Both the position numbers and the translations under genes were made by a program. 64,000 bases of DNA. It comes from an uncultured Prevotellaceae bacterium. Lineage in GTDB: Bacteria > Bacteroidota > Bacteroidia > Bacteroidales > Bacteroidaceae. Under the pieces are notes generated by a model. That model was not told the DNA's origin. It worked only from the letters and a program-made list of their open reading frames with translations, and ran no database searches. Each line of letters starts with the position of its first letter. Position 1 is the stretch's first letter. Below, in pieces: positions 40,518 through 51,000 of this stretch. The stretch lies in assembly GCA_902800495.1 (NCBI GenBank), contig CADCET010000004.1, positions 1 to 64,000 of the forward strand, written 5' to 3'.

Positions 40518-41525
40518 ATGGACAAAGAAAACAAATTGATACTGTATAAGGATGATGAAGGCAAGGTGAGTGTGAACACGCGCTTTGCTGATGAGGATGT
40601 GTGGTTGACGCGAGAGAATCTTGCTGAAATATACGCCACAACACCTCAAAATATTAGTCTTCATGTCGGCAATATCTATCAAGACGGTGAATTGATTGAA
40701 GAGGCAACTCGAAAGAAATTCTTTCTAGTTCGACAAGAGGGTAAACGCAAGGTTCAGAGAGAGATTGATCATTACAATCTTGATATGATTATCGCCTTAG
40801 GTTATCGCGTTCAGTCACCCATTGCCGTGCGCTTTCGTCGTTGGGCTACTCAGCGTTTGCACGAGTATATACAAAAGGGTTTTACGATGGACGATGAACG
40901 GCTGAAGCAGGGCGGGAATCGGTATTTCCGTGAACTGCTGCAGCGCATCCGTGATATCCGTAGTAGCGAACGGAATTTCTATCAACAGGTGACGGACATC
41001 TATGCCACAGCGACGGACTATGACCCGCGGGCTAAAATGACGAAGCTGTTCTTTGCAACGGTGCAGAACAAGATGCACTATGCTGTGCATGAGCATACGG
41101 CAGCAGAGTTGATTTACGAGCGGGTGGATAATGAGAAACCGTTCGTGGGTATGACCAACTTCAAGGGGAACTACGTGACACGCGACGATGTGAAGATAGC
41201 GAAGAACTACTTGACGGAATTGGAATTGCAGCGTCTGAACTTGCTGACCTCGCAATTCTTGGACTATGCGGAATTTCAGGCGTTGGAGCAGAACCCCATG
41301 ACGATGGCAGACTGGATTGCGGCCTTGGATGACCAGATACTGCGTTTGCGTAAAAATATCCTTGAGGGTGCAGGCACTGTGTCGCATCAGGAAGCCATCG
41401 AAAAGGCTGAACGGGAGTTTGAGATATACCGTGAACGAGAGATGCGCCTTTTAGAGAGCGACTTCGACAAAGCCATTAAACGACTGAAGGAGAATGCGGA
41501 TGATGCTATTTCCGGAGATTCTTGA
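40518..41525 (+). CDS. rhuM: RhuM-family protein
   Basis: A 335-residue protein. The ATG at 40518 (MDKENKLILYKDDEGKVSVN) begins the RhuM family pattern, with VWLTRENLAEIYATTPQNISLHVGNIY, then RYRVQ/VRFRRWATQ-type helix-turn-helix residues (ALGYRVQSPIAVRFRRWATQ), and a long helical C-terminus. RhuM was first named in a Salmonella pathogenicity island. The family is common in genomic islands and next to restriction or toxin genes, and its biochemical role is unresolved. Association with this defence island fits that pattern. Confidence 0.85.
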   Translation: MDKENKLILYKDDEGKVSVNTRFADEDVWLTRENLAEIYATTPQNISLHVGNIYQDGELIEEATRKKFFLVRQEGKRKVQREIDHYNLDMIIALGYRVQSPIAVRFRRWATQRLHEYIQKGFTMDDERLKQGGNRYFRELLQRIRDIRSSERNFYQQVTDIYATATDYDPRAKMTKLFFATVQNKMHYAVHEHTAAELIYERVDNEKPFVGMTNFKGNYVTRDDVKIAKNYLTELELQRLNLLTSQFLDYAEFQALEQNPMTMADWIAALDDQILRLRKNILEGAGTVSHQEAIEKAEREFEIYREREMRLLESDFDKAIKRLKENADDAISGDS

Positions 41526-41543
41526 AGACAATGACAAATAGGG

Positions 41544-42233
41544 TCACGGCGTTCCTCTTATCTTGACGATGCGGACATCATCGACGGGACGGTCGTCGTC
41601 GTCGGTGAAGACGCGCTGGATGCGGTCGACAACATCAAGACCATCGACGACTTCGCCGAATACGGTGTATTGGCCGTCTAAGTGGGGGGTGCCGCCCGTC
41701 TTGTGGTAGAGACTGACCATCTCAGGTGTCATCGTAACACGGCGCTGGGTCATAGCTTCAAGACGTTTGCCGATGGCTTCCAACTCGGTGGTGGGCCAGA
41801 GCTTGCCCCACACGATATAGAACTGGCAACCGCTGGAGCGTCGCTCGGGGTTGACGTCGTCGCCCTCGCGAGCCATAGCGACGGCACCGCGGCGGTGGTG
41901 GTGCAGCAGCCGTCCGTCGGCGGCAAAGAGTTCCGGAGCAAGGGTATAGCCGGTATCGCCCTCGCCCAGCGACTGTCCGGGTTCTGCGTGGCGGCTGTCG
42001 GGATCGCCGCCTTGTATCATGAAGTTCCTGATGACGCGGTGGAACAGCAGGGAGTCGTAGAAATGCTCGTCGGCCAAGCGCAGGAAGTTGTCGCGATGGG
42101 CGGGGGTGTCGTCGTAGAGCATGATGCGGATATTGCCTGCTGTCGTCTCTATCGTGACGTGGCTGCTTTGGCTCATGGCGGGTGTGGCGACGGCCAGTAC
42201 CAGGGTGATGATGAGGGTCTTGAGCGTTTTCAT
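41544..42233 (-). CDS. Exported cyclophilin-type peptidyl-prolyl isomerase
   Basis: A 229-residue protein. A signal peptide (MKTLKTLIITLVLAVATPAM) is followed by a cyclophilin domain with FHRVIRNFMIQGGDPDSRH, GAVAMAR and SSGCQFYIV. It speeds cis-trans changes at proline in periplasmic proteins. It carries an insertion relative to cytoplasmic cyclophilins (KLWPTTELEAIGKRLEAM). It lies 26 bases after radA on the same strand and may share its transcript. Confidence 0.9.
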   Translation of the reverse strand: MKTLKTLIITLVLAVATPAMSQSSHVTIETTAGNIRIMLYDDTPAHRDNFLRLADEHFYDSLLFHRVIRNFMIQGGDPDSRHAEPGQSLGEGDTGYTLAPELFAADGRLLHHHRRGAVAMAREGDDVNPERRSSGCQFYIVWGKLWPTTELEAIGKRLEAMTQRRVTMTPEMVSLYHKTGGTPHLDGQYTVFGEVVDGLDVVDRIQRVFTDDDDRPVDDVRIVKIRGTP

Positions 42234-42259
42234 CTTCTGTCGTTTTTCTGAAAGGGGAC

Positions 42260-43642
42260 TTATCCGAACAGGGCGCGCAGAGCTTCTTCGACCTTACGGA
42301 CGGGGTGGAGCTGAATCTTGTACTTGCGGGTGTCGAAGCCCTGAAGGTTGTATTTGGGGATGATGATGTCGGTGAAGCCTAACTTCTCGGCCTCGGCCAC
42401 GCGCTGCTCGATGCGGTTGACGGGGCGCACCTCGCCTGACAATCCGACCTCGCCCGCCATACACCAGCCGCTCTCGATGGGTGTGTCAACATTCGACGAC
42501 AGTACGGCGGCAATGACGCTGAGGTCGATGGCCATATCGGTGACGCGCAGTCCGCCGGCAATATTGAGGAACACGTCTTTCTGCATGAGTTTGAAGCCGA
42601 CGCGCTTCTCGAGAACGGCTAACAGCATGTTCAGACGGCGCTGGTCGAAGCCGGTGGCCGAGCGCTGGGGGGTGCCGTAGGCGGCCGACGACACTAAGGC
42701 CTGAGTCTCGACGAGGAAGGGACGGACGCCCTCAATGGCCGACGAGATGGCCACGCCAGAGAGTCCGTCGTGGTCGTCGGTCAACAGCAGTTCGGAGGGG
42801 TTTGAGACTTGTCGGAGTCCTGTCTGCTGCATCTCATAAATGCCTAATTCAGAAGTACTTCCAAATCGATTCTTAATGCTTCGCAAGAGGCGGTACATAT
42901 AGTGCTGGTCGCCCTCGAACTGGATGACGGCGTCGACGATATGCTCTAAGATCTTGGGACCTGCCAATGAGCCTTCCTTGGTGATGTGGCCGATGAGGAT
43001 GACGGGTACGCCCGAGGTCTTGGCGAAGCGGAGTAGGGCAGAGGCACACTCGCGCACCTGGGCGATGCTGCCGGCACTGGACTCGACATCCTCGGTGGCA
43101 ATGGTCTGTATGGAGTCGACGACAACCAGGTCGGGCTGTACGTCCTTGATGTGGTCGAACACCTCTTCTAAAGAGTTGGAGCAGAGGATGAGCAGGTGGT
43201 CGCTGTCGGCGGCACTGATGCGTGCGGCACGCATCTTCAGCTGGTGGGCGCTCTCCTCACCGCTGACGTAGAGCACGCGGCGGTCGGTGAGCTGGAGCAT
43301 CGTCTGCAGCGACAGCGTCGACTTGCCGATGCCCGGTTCGCCTCCTAAGAGGACGATGCTGCCGGGGACGAGACCGCCGCCAAGGACGCGGTTCAGCTCG
43401 GCATCGTGCATGTCGATGCGCGGGTCGTCCTTCGCCGAAATGTCGCGCAGGTGTAGCACCTTGTTGTGGCGCAGGTAACGGCCAGCAGTGGCCGCTGCCG
43501 ACGTGGCGGCCTGCTGCCGTGTGTCGGCCACTCGAAACTCCTTGAACGTGTTCCACTGTCCGCAAGCGGGGCACTTGCCAATCCACTTAGCCGACTCCTG
43601 TCCGCAGTTTGAGCAGACGTAAGCTATCTTGTCTTTTGCCAT
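42260..43642 (-). CDS. radA: DNA repair protein RadA (Sms)
   Basis: A 460-residue protein starting at ATG 43642 (MAKDKIAYVCSNCG). It has a four-Cys zinc finger (CSNCG and CPACG), Walker A GGEPGIGKSTL, the RadA-specific KNRFGS motif, and a C-terminal Lon-protease-like domain. It processes recombination intermediates as a branch-migration helicase. Its promoter faces away from that of the adjacent lipoprotein gene. Confidence 0.95.
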   Translation of the reverse strand: MAKDKIAYVCSNCGQESAKWIGKCPACGQWNTFKEFRVADTRQQAATSAAATAGRYLRHNKVLHLRDISAKDDPRIDMHDAELNRVLGGGLVPGSIVLLGGEPGIGKSTLSLQTMLQLTDRRVLYVSGEESAHQLKMRAARISAADSDHLLILCSNSLEEVFDHIKDVQPDLVVVDSIQTIATEDVESSAGSIAQVRECASALLRFAKTSGVPVILIGHITKEGSLAGPKILEHIVDAVIQFEGDQHYMYRLLRSIKNRFGSTSELGIYEMQQTGLRQVSNPSELLLTDDHDGLSGVAISSAIEGVRPFLVETQALVSSAAYGTPQRSATGFDQRRLNMLLAVLEKRVGFKLMQKDVFLNIAGGLRVTDMAIDLSVIAAVLSSNVDTPIESGWCMAGEVGLSGEVRPVNRIEQRVAEAEKLGFTDIIIPKYNLQGFDTRKYKIQLHPVRKVEEALRALFG

Positions 43643-43650
43643 AACAGCGA

Positions 43651-43681
43651 CAAAAGTACGAAATATTTTCGTAGTTACAAA
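43651..43681 (-). promoter_or_regulatory. Promoter of radA
   Basis: On the minus strand, TTTG (43678-43681), a 19-base spacer and TACTTTTG (43651-43658), only 9 bases from the radA start codon, give a very short leader. Confidence 0.7.
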
Positions 43682-43690
43682 ATATTTTAG

Positions 43691-43698
43691 TAATTTTG
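43691..43698 (+). promoter_or_regulatory. -7 box of the NMT1-like lipoprotein gene
   Basis: TAATTTTG followed by GCG, 7 bases before the start codon at 43705. The message would have almost no leader. Confidence 0.55.
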
Positions 43699-43704
43699 CG
43701 CCCG

Positions 43705-44619
43705 ATGAAACGATTATTGTATTTTCTGACGGCTGTACTGGTCGTTGCCAGTTGCGGTCCGTCATACGAAGAGAAGCGTCGCACCATCCACAAGGAGCGG
43801 ATGCAGCGACTCAGGGAAGACTCGGCGGCACTGAAGGTGGCGGTGATGCCAACGATGGACTGTCTGCCGCTGTTCGTGGCCAAGGCCGAGCACTTGTTTT
43901 CGGGTGCCGACGTGCGTCTGAAGCTGTTTACGGCCCAGATGGACTGCGACACGGCATTGGTAGGCGGTTCGGTGGAGGGTGCTGTCACCGACTTGGTGAG
44001 GGCTGAACGGCTGCAGAAACAAGGTACGTCGCTGCGCTACGTCACGTCGACGGGTGCCTACTGGCAGCTCTACTCCAACCGCATGGCCCGTATCACGAAG
44101 CTGCCGCAGCTCGATGACAAGATGGTGGGTATGACCCGCTACTCGGCCACAGCCCTGCTGGCCGATGCGGCTGTCGACAGTGCGCGTCTGAAGCCTGAGC
44201 GTGTGTTCAAGATTCAGTTGAACGACGTGGATGTGCGCCTGAAGATGCTGCTGAATGGTGAGATTGACGCCGTGATGCTGACGGAGCCGCAGGCTTCGCT
44301 GGCCCGGCAGGCTCATCACCGCATGCTGATGGACAGCCGTAAGGCAGGTGTGCAGTTAGGTGTCGTGGCGTTTCGCGAAAAGTCGCTTGCCGACAAGACG
44401 CGCCGTGAGCAGTTGGACGTGTTTCTGAAAGGTTATAACCAGGCTGTCGACTCTCTGAACCATCACGGTCTGAGCCGTTATCGCAACCTGGTTGTCAAGT
44501 ATTGTCATGTCAAGGAGAACCAGATAGACTCCATCCTTAGAAACATGAAGTATCAGCGTATAAGCGCGCCGAAGGAGGCCGATGTGGAACGTGCCCGGAA
44601 GTGGCTTGAAAAGCAGTAG
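43705..44619 (+). CDS. NMT1/SsuA-like substrate-binding lipoprotein
   Basis: A 304-residue protein. The lipobox is VVASC in the signal peptide. The mature chain has the periplasmic-binding-protein pattern of the NMT1/SsuA class: LKVAVMPTMDCLPLFVAKAEHLF, then LVGGSVEGAVTDLVRAERL, then LLNGEIDAVMLTEPQASLA. Such proteins normally deliver sulfonates, nitrate or pyrimidine precursors to an ABC transporter. No permease or ATPase gene is near, so it may act alone or with a distant transporter. It is 3 bases before the TPR gene. Confidence 0.78.
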   Translation: MKRLLYFLTAVLVVASCGPSYEEKRRTIHKERMQRLREDSAALKVAVMPTMDCLPLFVAKAEHLFSGADVRLKLFTAQMDCDTALVGGSVEGAVTDLVRAERLQKQGTSLRYVTSTGAYWQLYSNRMARITKLPQLDDKMVGMTRYSATALLADAAVDSARLKPERVFKIQLNDVDVRLKMLLNGEIDAVMLTEPQASLARQAHHRMLMDSRKAGVQLGVVAFREKSLADKTRREQLDVFLKGYNQAVDSLNHHGLSRYRNLVVKYCHVKENQIDSILRNMKYQRISAPKEADVERARKWLEKQ

Positions 44620-44622
44620 TCT

Positions 44623-46824
44623 ATGGTTAACAACGAAGCACTGAACACGATTATAGGCAATGTAATTGACCGTCAGATAGGTACGGCCATGGCCCATCTC
44701 GAGAATTACCTGTTCACCTTTACGCAGCCCCAGGCTTCGGCACAGTTAGAGGAACTGAAGGCCGACTACCAGCTGATGAGCGACTACTGGCGGCGAGGCT
44801 TTGACGACCCGCAGCGTGCGCAGCTCTACGAGCAGCTGCTGCGCCGTATGTATGTCATCACCGTCAACGTCTACATACGCTATTTCATCAACAACAGCAG
44901 TTACGTGAAGAGCATCTACAGTCGCTGCCGCGCAGAACGGCAGGACTGGTCGGTAGCTGCCCTGCGCCGCGATATGGAGACATACGTCTCGGACGTGGCC
45001 ATGCTGGAACTTGAGCCGGAACATACGCGGCAGCCGCGCCGGAAGGCTCTCAACGAGCAGCATCAGCAGCTGATGGCCAGTCTCTTTGACTATATCTGGA
45101 CCTCGCGACTGTGGACGGACGGCGTTGCCGACGCCTTCCGCGACATACTGTTGTCGCCGACCGTCGACAGCATGGACCAGCAAACGCTGGTCAGCGCCAT
45201 CACGCTGTCGCTGTTCAACTTCTTTGGCATCAATAAGTTCCGCATACTCATCGACGTCTACCGCCAGTCGACTGACGAGCGTGTGCGCCAGCGGGCACTG
45301 GTAGGGTGGGTGCTTAGCCTTCATACCGATGCAGCACGGCTCTATCCCGAGGTGCGGCAAATGGTGGGCGAGGTGGCGGCCGACGAAGGTTGTCGCGCTG
45401 AACTCGCTGAACTGCAGATGCAGTTATACTATTGTCTGAGGGCTGAGAGCGACAACCGCATCATCCAGAGCGAAATCATGCCCGAACTGATGAAGTCGGG
45501 CAATATCCGTATTACACGCAACGGTATAGAAGAGGTGGACGACGACCCTATGGAGGACGTGCTACACCCGGAACTCTCGGAACAGCGCATGGAGCGGTTG
45601 GAGGCCAGCATGAAGCGGATGACCGACATGCAGCGCCAGGGGTCGGACGTCTATTTCGGCGGCTTCTCGCAGATGAAGCGCTTCCCCTTCTTTGCCACGG
45701 TGGCTAACTGGTTTATGCCTTTCTATATGGAGCATCCTGCCATCGACGGCGTGCTGAACGGTATGCGCGGACAGAAATTCCTGCGCTCGATACTTAAGAA
45801 CGGCCCTTTCTGCGACAGCGACAAGTACTCGTTTGTGTTAGGCTACCAGACGGCTATAAGCAGGATGCCTGAGAACCTGTTGGAGATGATGGACCGGGGC
45901 GAGGCGATGTTAGTGGGAGGCGAGATCAATATCGCAGACCTCGACACGCCAGCCTTCATCCGTCGCTCATATCTGCAAAACCTTTACCGTTTCTTCCGCG
46001 TCTATCCGCAGCGCAGCGAGTTCCGGAATCCCTTTGATACCACTCAGATGCCCCGTTACCTGTTCTTCGCCAACGAGCTGTTCCAGCAGACGCAGTTGGA
46101 GGAAAGCATGGGCGAGGTGGCCAGCTTCTTCATCAAGCACAAGGCCTACGACGCAGCGCGACAGGTACTGCAGAACTATCGTGAAGAGAAGCGCGACGCG
46201 CAATTCTACCTGCTCAATGGCACTGTACTGATGCGAACGCATATAGAACGGAATGCGGGGTTGGATGCTGCCACCTGCTTTGCACGACTGTTGGAGACAG
46301 AGCCGGAAAACGAGCGGGGATGGGCAGGATATGCCCGGGCGTTGTTTGCTGACGGTGACTATCAAGGGGCGCTCGACTACTACCGCCGTCTCAGCAGCCG
46401 CCATCCTGAGCGTCAGAGCTATCTGCTGAATGAAGCCGTCTGTCTGACCCGTCTGCAAGACTACGAGGGAGCCTTGAAACTACTCTATAAGCTGAACTAT
46501 GAAGCGCCTGAGGATCTCGATGTCATGCGTGTGCTGGCTTGGGCACTTGTAGGCAGTAGCAAGTACGACCAGGCGGCTCGCTACTACCAGCAACTGATAG
46601 CCATAGAGGCTCCCATTGCCGACGATATTCTGAACTACGGCTATTGCTTGTGGTTTGCCCGCAGCGTGGAACAGGCAGCCGATATGTTCCACCGTTATGC
46701 CGGGCAGGAAGGTGTCAGTTTTGATGCACGTCGGGAGTTTGCCACCGAGGCTGACATCATCAGTCAGCATGGTGTCAGCGATGTAGAGGTGCAACTGATG
46801 GTTGACCTGCTGACGAACGGGTGA
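44623..46824 (+). CDS. TPR-repeat protein of unknown function
   Basis: A 733-residue protein without signal peptide. The N-terminal two thirds are helical and not assignable to a family. The C-terminal third (about 530-710) has tetratricopeptide-like repeats, for instance LETEPENERGWAGYARALF, DYQGALDYYRRLSSRHPE and KYDQAARYYQQLIAIE. It is probably a cytoplasmic scaffold. It is coupled to the upstream lipoprotein gene. Its stop and that of the convergent phospholipase D gene are adjacent. Confidence 0.75.
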   Translation: MVNNEALNTIIGNVIDRQIGTAMAHLENYLFTFTQPQASAQLEELKADYQLMSDYWRRGFDDPQRAQLYEQLLRRMYVITVNVYIRYFINNSSYVKSIYSRCRAERQDWSVAALRRDMETYVSDVAMLELEPEHTRQPRRKALNEQHQQLMASLFDYIWTSRLWTDGVADAFRDILLSPTVDSMDQQTLVSAITLSLFNFFGINKFRILIDVYRQSTDERVRQRALVGWVLSLHTDAARLYPEVRQMVGEVAADEGCRAELAELQMQLYYCLRAESDNRIIQSEIMPELMKSGNIRITRNGIEEVDDDPMEDVLHPELSEQRMERLEASMKRMTDMQRQGSDVYFGGFSQMKRFPFFATVANWFMPFYMEHPAIDGVLNGMRGQKFLRSILKNGPFCDSDKYSFVLGYQTAISRMPENLLEMMDRGEAMLVGGEINIADLDTPAFIRRSYLQNLYRFFRVYPQRSEFRNPFDTTQMPRYLFFANELFQQTQLEESMGEVASFFIKHKAYDAARQVLQNYREEKRDAQFYLLNGTVLMRTHIERNAGLDAATCFARLLETEPENERGWAGYARALFADGDYQGALDYYRRLSSRHPERQSYLLNEAVCLTRLQDYEGALKLLYKLNYEAPEDLDVMRVLAWALVGSSKYDQAARYYQQLIAIEAPIADDILNYGYCLWFARSVEQAADMFHRYAGQEGVSFDARREFATEADIISQHGVSDVEVQLMVDLLTNG

Positions 46825-48078
46825 TTAGAGCCAGGGACGCAGTAGCGAGGCAAACCATCCGCGGAACTTCTGCCATGTTGTGCGGTATTCGTTCCATACC
46901 TCCTTTGTCAGATAGACACTCTCCTGCTTGTCGCGGTTGAACATTGCGTCGAGCTCTTGGGTGACTGCCGTATCAAGAATGACGGCGTTCTCCTCGTAGT
47001 CGAAGCGCAAACTGCGGGCATCGAGATTGGTGGAGCCTACGGTACAGTAGCGACCGTCGACCATCATGATCTTCGAGTGATGGAAGCCAGGCAGATAGAG
47101 CCAGACGTGGGCGCCCTCCTTCTTCATCTTATAGGCATTGCGCAACACGCAATCAGGAGTCAGGGGAATATCGCTCTTGGCCGATACCATAATCTCGAGG
47201 CGGACACCACGATGGATGGCACGCTTCAGAGCCTTTTTGACGGAGGGAATCAGGGTGAAGTAGGGGTTGATGAGCTTGATGGAGTCCTGGGCGGCGTCGA
47301 TGGCTTCGATGTACATTCGGCGCACGGCATCGTTCTTACCGACGACATAACCGTCGGCATCGTAGACGGCACCCGGCTCGCGGTTGGCGATGGCGATGGT
47401 CTTCGAGCCTGCGGGCTGCGCACGGAAATACTTGGGATTGGTCATGAGGTTCTCGCCAGTCGTCGCAAGCCAGATGCGGCAGAAAATCTGCTGAAGCTCG
47501 CCCACGGCAGGCCCCTCGATGCGGCAGTGCATATCGCGCCAGGAACCTACCTGTTCCGTACCTTTAATATAATAGTCGGCCACGTTCATGCCGCCGGTAT
47601 AGGCCGTGCGACCGTCGATAACCACAATCTTGCGGTGGTCGCGGGGCCAGATGCGGTTGACCCAGGGGAAGCGGATGGGGTCGAACTCATAGATGTCGAT
47701 ACCGTCTTTACGCAGGGCTTCGAGATGGTGGCGCTTCAGCGGCTGGTTGTTGGAGTCGTTGCCGAAACCGTCGAAGAGGGCGCGTACCTCAACACCCTCG
47801 CGCCGTTTCTCGCGCAAGATGTCGAAGAGCAGGAAGGCGATGGAGTCGTTGCGGAAGTTGAAGTACTCCAGATGGATGCTGCTGCGGGCCTGACGAATAG
47901 TCTGAAACATATCGTCGAACTTCTGCTGGCCGCTCATGAGCAGATGAACATCATTGCCTTCAGTGAAGCGCAGACCGTAGTCCGACAGTTGACGCCGGAG
48001 AACCTTATCGCTGGTCTGCGCCCCTGCGGGGTGGAAACATAGTGTCAGTACGAATAATAATACGGTGATGCGACTCAT
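46825..48078 (-). CDS. Phospholipase D family protein (cardiolipin synthase-like)
   Basis: A 417-residue protein with two HxKxxxxD motifs: HRKIVVID (His148, Asp155) and HSKIMMVD (His334, Lys336, Asp341), each followed by a GGMN or GSTN segment. This is the layout of cardiolipin synthases. A cleavable-looking signal peptide (SRITVLLFVLTLCFHPAGA) replaces the usual two membrane helices, which points to a periplasmic enzyme. It lies 2 bases after the HTCS gene in a minus-strand run that begins with kdsA. Confidence 0.82.
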   Translation of the reverse strand: MSRITVLLFVLTLCFHPAGAQTSDKVLRRQLSDYGLRFTEGNDVHLLMSGQQKFDDMFQTIRQARSSIHLEYFNFRNDSIAFLLFDILREKRREGVEVRALFDGFGNDSNNQPLKRHHLEALRKDGIDIYEFDPIRFPWVNRIWPRDHRKIVVIDGRTAYTGGMNVADYYIKGTEQVGSWRDMHCRIEGPAVGELQQIFCRIWLATTGENLMTNPKYFRAQPAGSKTIAIANREPGAVYDADGYVVGKNDAVRRMYIEAIDAAQDSIKLINPYFTLIPSVKKALKRAIHRGVRLEIMVSAKSDIPLTPDCVLRNAYKMKKEGAHVWLYLPGFHHSKIMMVDGRYCTVGSTNLDARSLRFDYEENAVILDTAVTQELDAMFNRDKQESVYLTKEVWNEYRTTWQKFRGWFASLLRPWL

Positions 48079-48080
48079 TG

Positions 48081-51000
48081 CTATCTTCTGTGTTTCAGCC
48101 TGTATTCAAGTGGCGACAGCCCGAACTTCTCCTTGAAGATCTTGATGAAGTTCTCAGCGGTCATGAAGCCCACGTTGACAGCCAACTCACTCATATTGAT
48201 ATTCGTACGTTTCAGCAGGATACAGGCGTGCTTGAGGCGTATGTCGCGAATCAGTTCTGCGGGTGTCTTGCTGGTCAAGTCGCGCACTTTGTGGAAGAAA
48301 GGTACGCGGCCCATTCCCATAACGCCAGCCAGCTCCTCGAGGCTGATCTGTCCGCGACTCATGTTCTGTATGACATACTGCTCGATGTTCTTCAGCAACT
48401 GGCGGTCCATAGCGTCGGTCATAGAATAGTCATCGTCTAACGCTTCGCTCAGTTCGTCGTTGATGACGGTCTGTAGCTCGCTGGGCTGCTGGTCGGCGGC
48501 ATTCTTCTGTCGGATGGTGGTCTCGACAATGATCATCTCGTCGTCGGTATTGGAGACCTCTTGCAGGGCCTTGTCTGTAGGTATGGAACTGTCGATACTT
48601 TCCGTTGCGGTGGTCATACTGGCATTGCGACCTTCCAGATAGCGTGTCTCGGCACCTTCAATGAGATCGTTGTCGACGGCGTAGGCACCAAGTCCTAACA
48701 GCTTGTTGAAGCGCATGATGGCATCCTGCATATTGAAGGGCTTGGCCAGATAGTCGTCGGCTGAGAGCGTGATGTTCTGGTTCTTCATGTCCTGGGGCGT
48801 CAACGTGCCATCGGTAACGATGACGAACTTGGTGCGCTCAGTGGCTATATTGGTCTTCAACTGGTTGCAGAGTTCACTACCCGTTATGCCCGGCATGTCC
48901 TGTTTACAGATTACCAAATCGGCAGAGATAGACTCCAGGTCCTTCGCGGCCTTGAGGGCGCTGCTGTAAACGTGGAAGTCGTAGACGTTGTAAAGGCTGG
49001 CGTTGATGTACTTGAGGAACTCTTCGCTGTCGTCGATGAAGAAGACCACGAACTTGTTCGTAGGCGAATCGGCACGGCGACGCGTCTGCACAAACTCTGA
49101 CGACAGCTCGTCGTTGTTGACGACGGGCAGCACCAGCTCGCCCTTGGCGTTGAGCTCGTAACGTCCCTGGACGGTCTGCTTGGCTCGCTCTTCCGGATGC
49201 TCTAACGACGACTGCATGTCAGAGACACGGGTGATGACCTGCAGCATCTGCGAGTGCAGGGCGTTGAGCTGTTCGCGCTCTTCGAGTGAGCTCTCTTTCT
49301 CAGCCAGGTTACTGATGATAGAGGTCATGCGGGCCATCGGCTGGCGCAGGTCGTCGCTGGTGGCCTTGATCTCCTCACGCTGCTGTTTCAGTTCTTCGAT
49401 GATAGCTTCCTTGCGGCGCTTGATTTCCTTGACCTGACCAATGCCTATCTTCCAGATGTAGAGTACGACGATGATGGCGGTAGCATAGAGAATGAGCATC
49501 CACCAACTGAGATACCAGGGCTTTTTGATGACAATTTCCAGGACGCGCTCCTGATTGCTGACGGCACCCTCGGCACTGACGGCCTTGACGTGCAGCGTGT
49601 ACTCGCCACTCTCGAGGTCGCGGATGGTGATGCCGTGCTTGATGGCGTCGCCGTTGTGCCAGTCCTCGTCGCGACCTTCTAACCAATACATGAACTGCAG
49701 GCGTTCGCTCTGGTTGTAGTTGCCGGCAGAGAACTTGATGGTAAAGGTGTTCTGGCGATTGCCCAATTCGATGTGGTTGCTTTCGTTGAGAGCCTGTGTC
49801 AGCAAAACGTTACCATCGTAGGAATGTCCTACTTGTATCTCTTCCTCGCCGATAAACAGCTGGGTCAGCATGACGCGGGGCAGCGACTCGGTGTCGTCGT
49901 TGATGTCGTGACGGGTCCAGTTGATGCCGTAAAGAGCGCCGAAGACGACGTCGCCGTTTTGTTTGGTCATGACGGCACCCATATTGAACTCATTGCCGAG
50001 AAGACCGTCGGACATATCGTAGTTGTAAAGGTTGGTGCTGATGGAGCCGTCTTCTATGTTACGCTGGATGACGACGCGGCTGATGCCGTTGCTGGTGGTC
50101 AGCCAGATGTTGTGTTTCTGGTCTTCGGTGATGCCGCAGATGTTGTTGTTACACAGTCCCTGCTTCTCGGTAATATAGTTCAGACTGTCGCTGACGGGGT
50201 TCAGAATGTTGACGCCCTCGCGAGTGCCCACCCAGATCAATCCACGGGAGTCTTCAAAGACTTGGGTGATGTAGTTGTTGGTGAACGACTTGAGGTTGGT
50301 GGCGTTACCTGTCAGATGCGTGATCTGCGTCGACGACAGATTGAGGACGGAGAGTCCTTCGCTGGTGCCAACAAGCAGCTTGTTGTCTCTGGCATAGTAA
50401 AGGGCGGTAATGCTGTTGGTGGTGAACTTGCCATTCTCCTTGGTGTAGCTCGAGAAGGTGTTCATCTTGGGGTTGAACACCTGAAGACCACCGTTGGTGG
50501 CTATCCACAGGTTGCCCACCTGGTCAGTACAAAGCGAGTTGATGTGGTCGTCAATGAGTGTGCCCGTACTGTCCTTAGCTGCCGAGTAGATGGTGGCACC
50601 GCCATTCTTGATACGCGTCAGTCCGTTTTGTTTGGAACCCACCCACAGACTGCCGTCGCGGGTATAGGCCATAGCGGTCACTTTCTTACTGGCCAAAGGT
50701 CCGTCGTAATCAATGACGCCTTCGTTGCTCGTACCATAGAAGATGTTTCCGTTCTCGTCTTGGGCAAAAGCGGTAATGTCGCCCATTGGCGTGGAGTAGA
50801 AACGGTAGATGTTCTTGCCGTAATAGGCGACGCCAGACTTCTCCGTACCTACCCACAGCAGGTCGGTGTCGTCGATATAGATGCTCTGAACCCTCAGCGT
50901 GTTGGTGTTCACCTGCCCAGTATTCATGTTCTTAGTTTCGGCAACCTCCATCTCACGTGTGTTCACGTTCATCTTGATGAGTCCGGCGCGGTCTGTTCCT

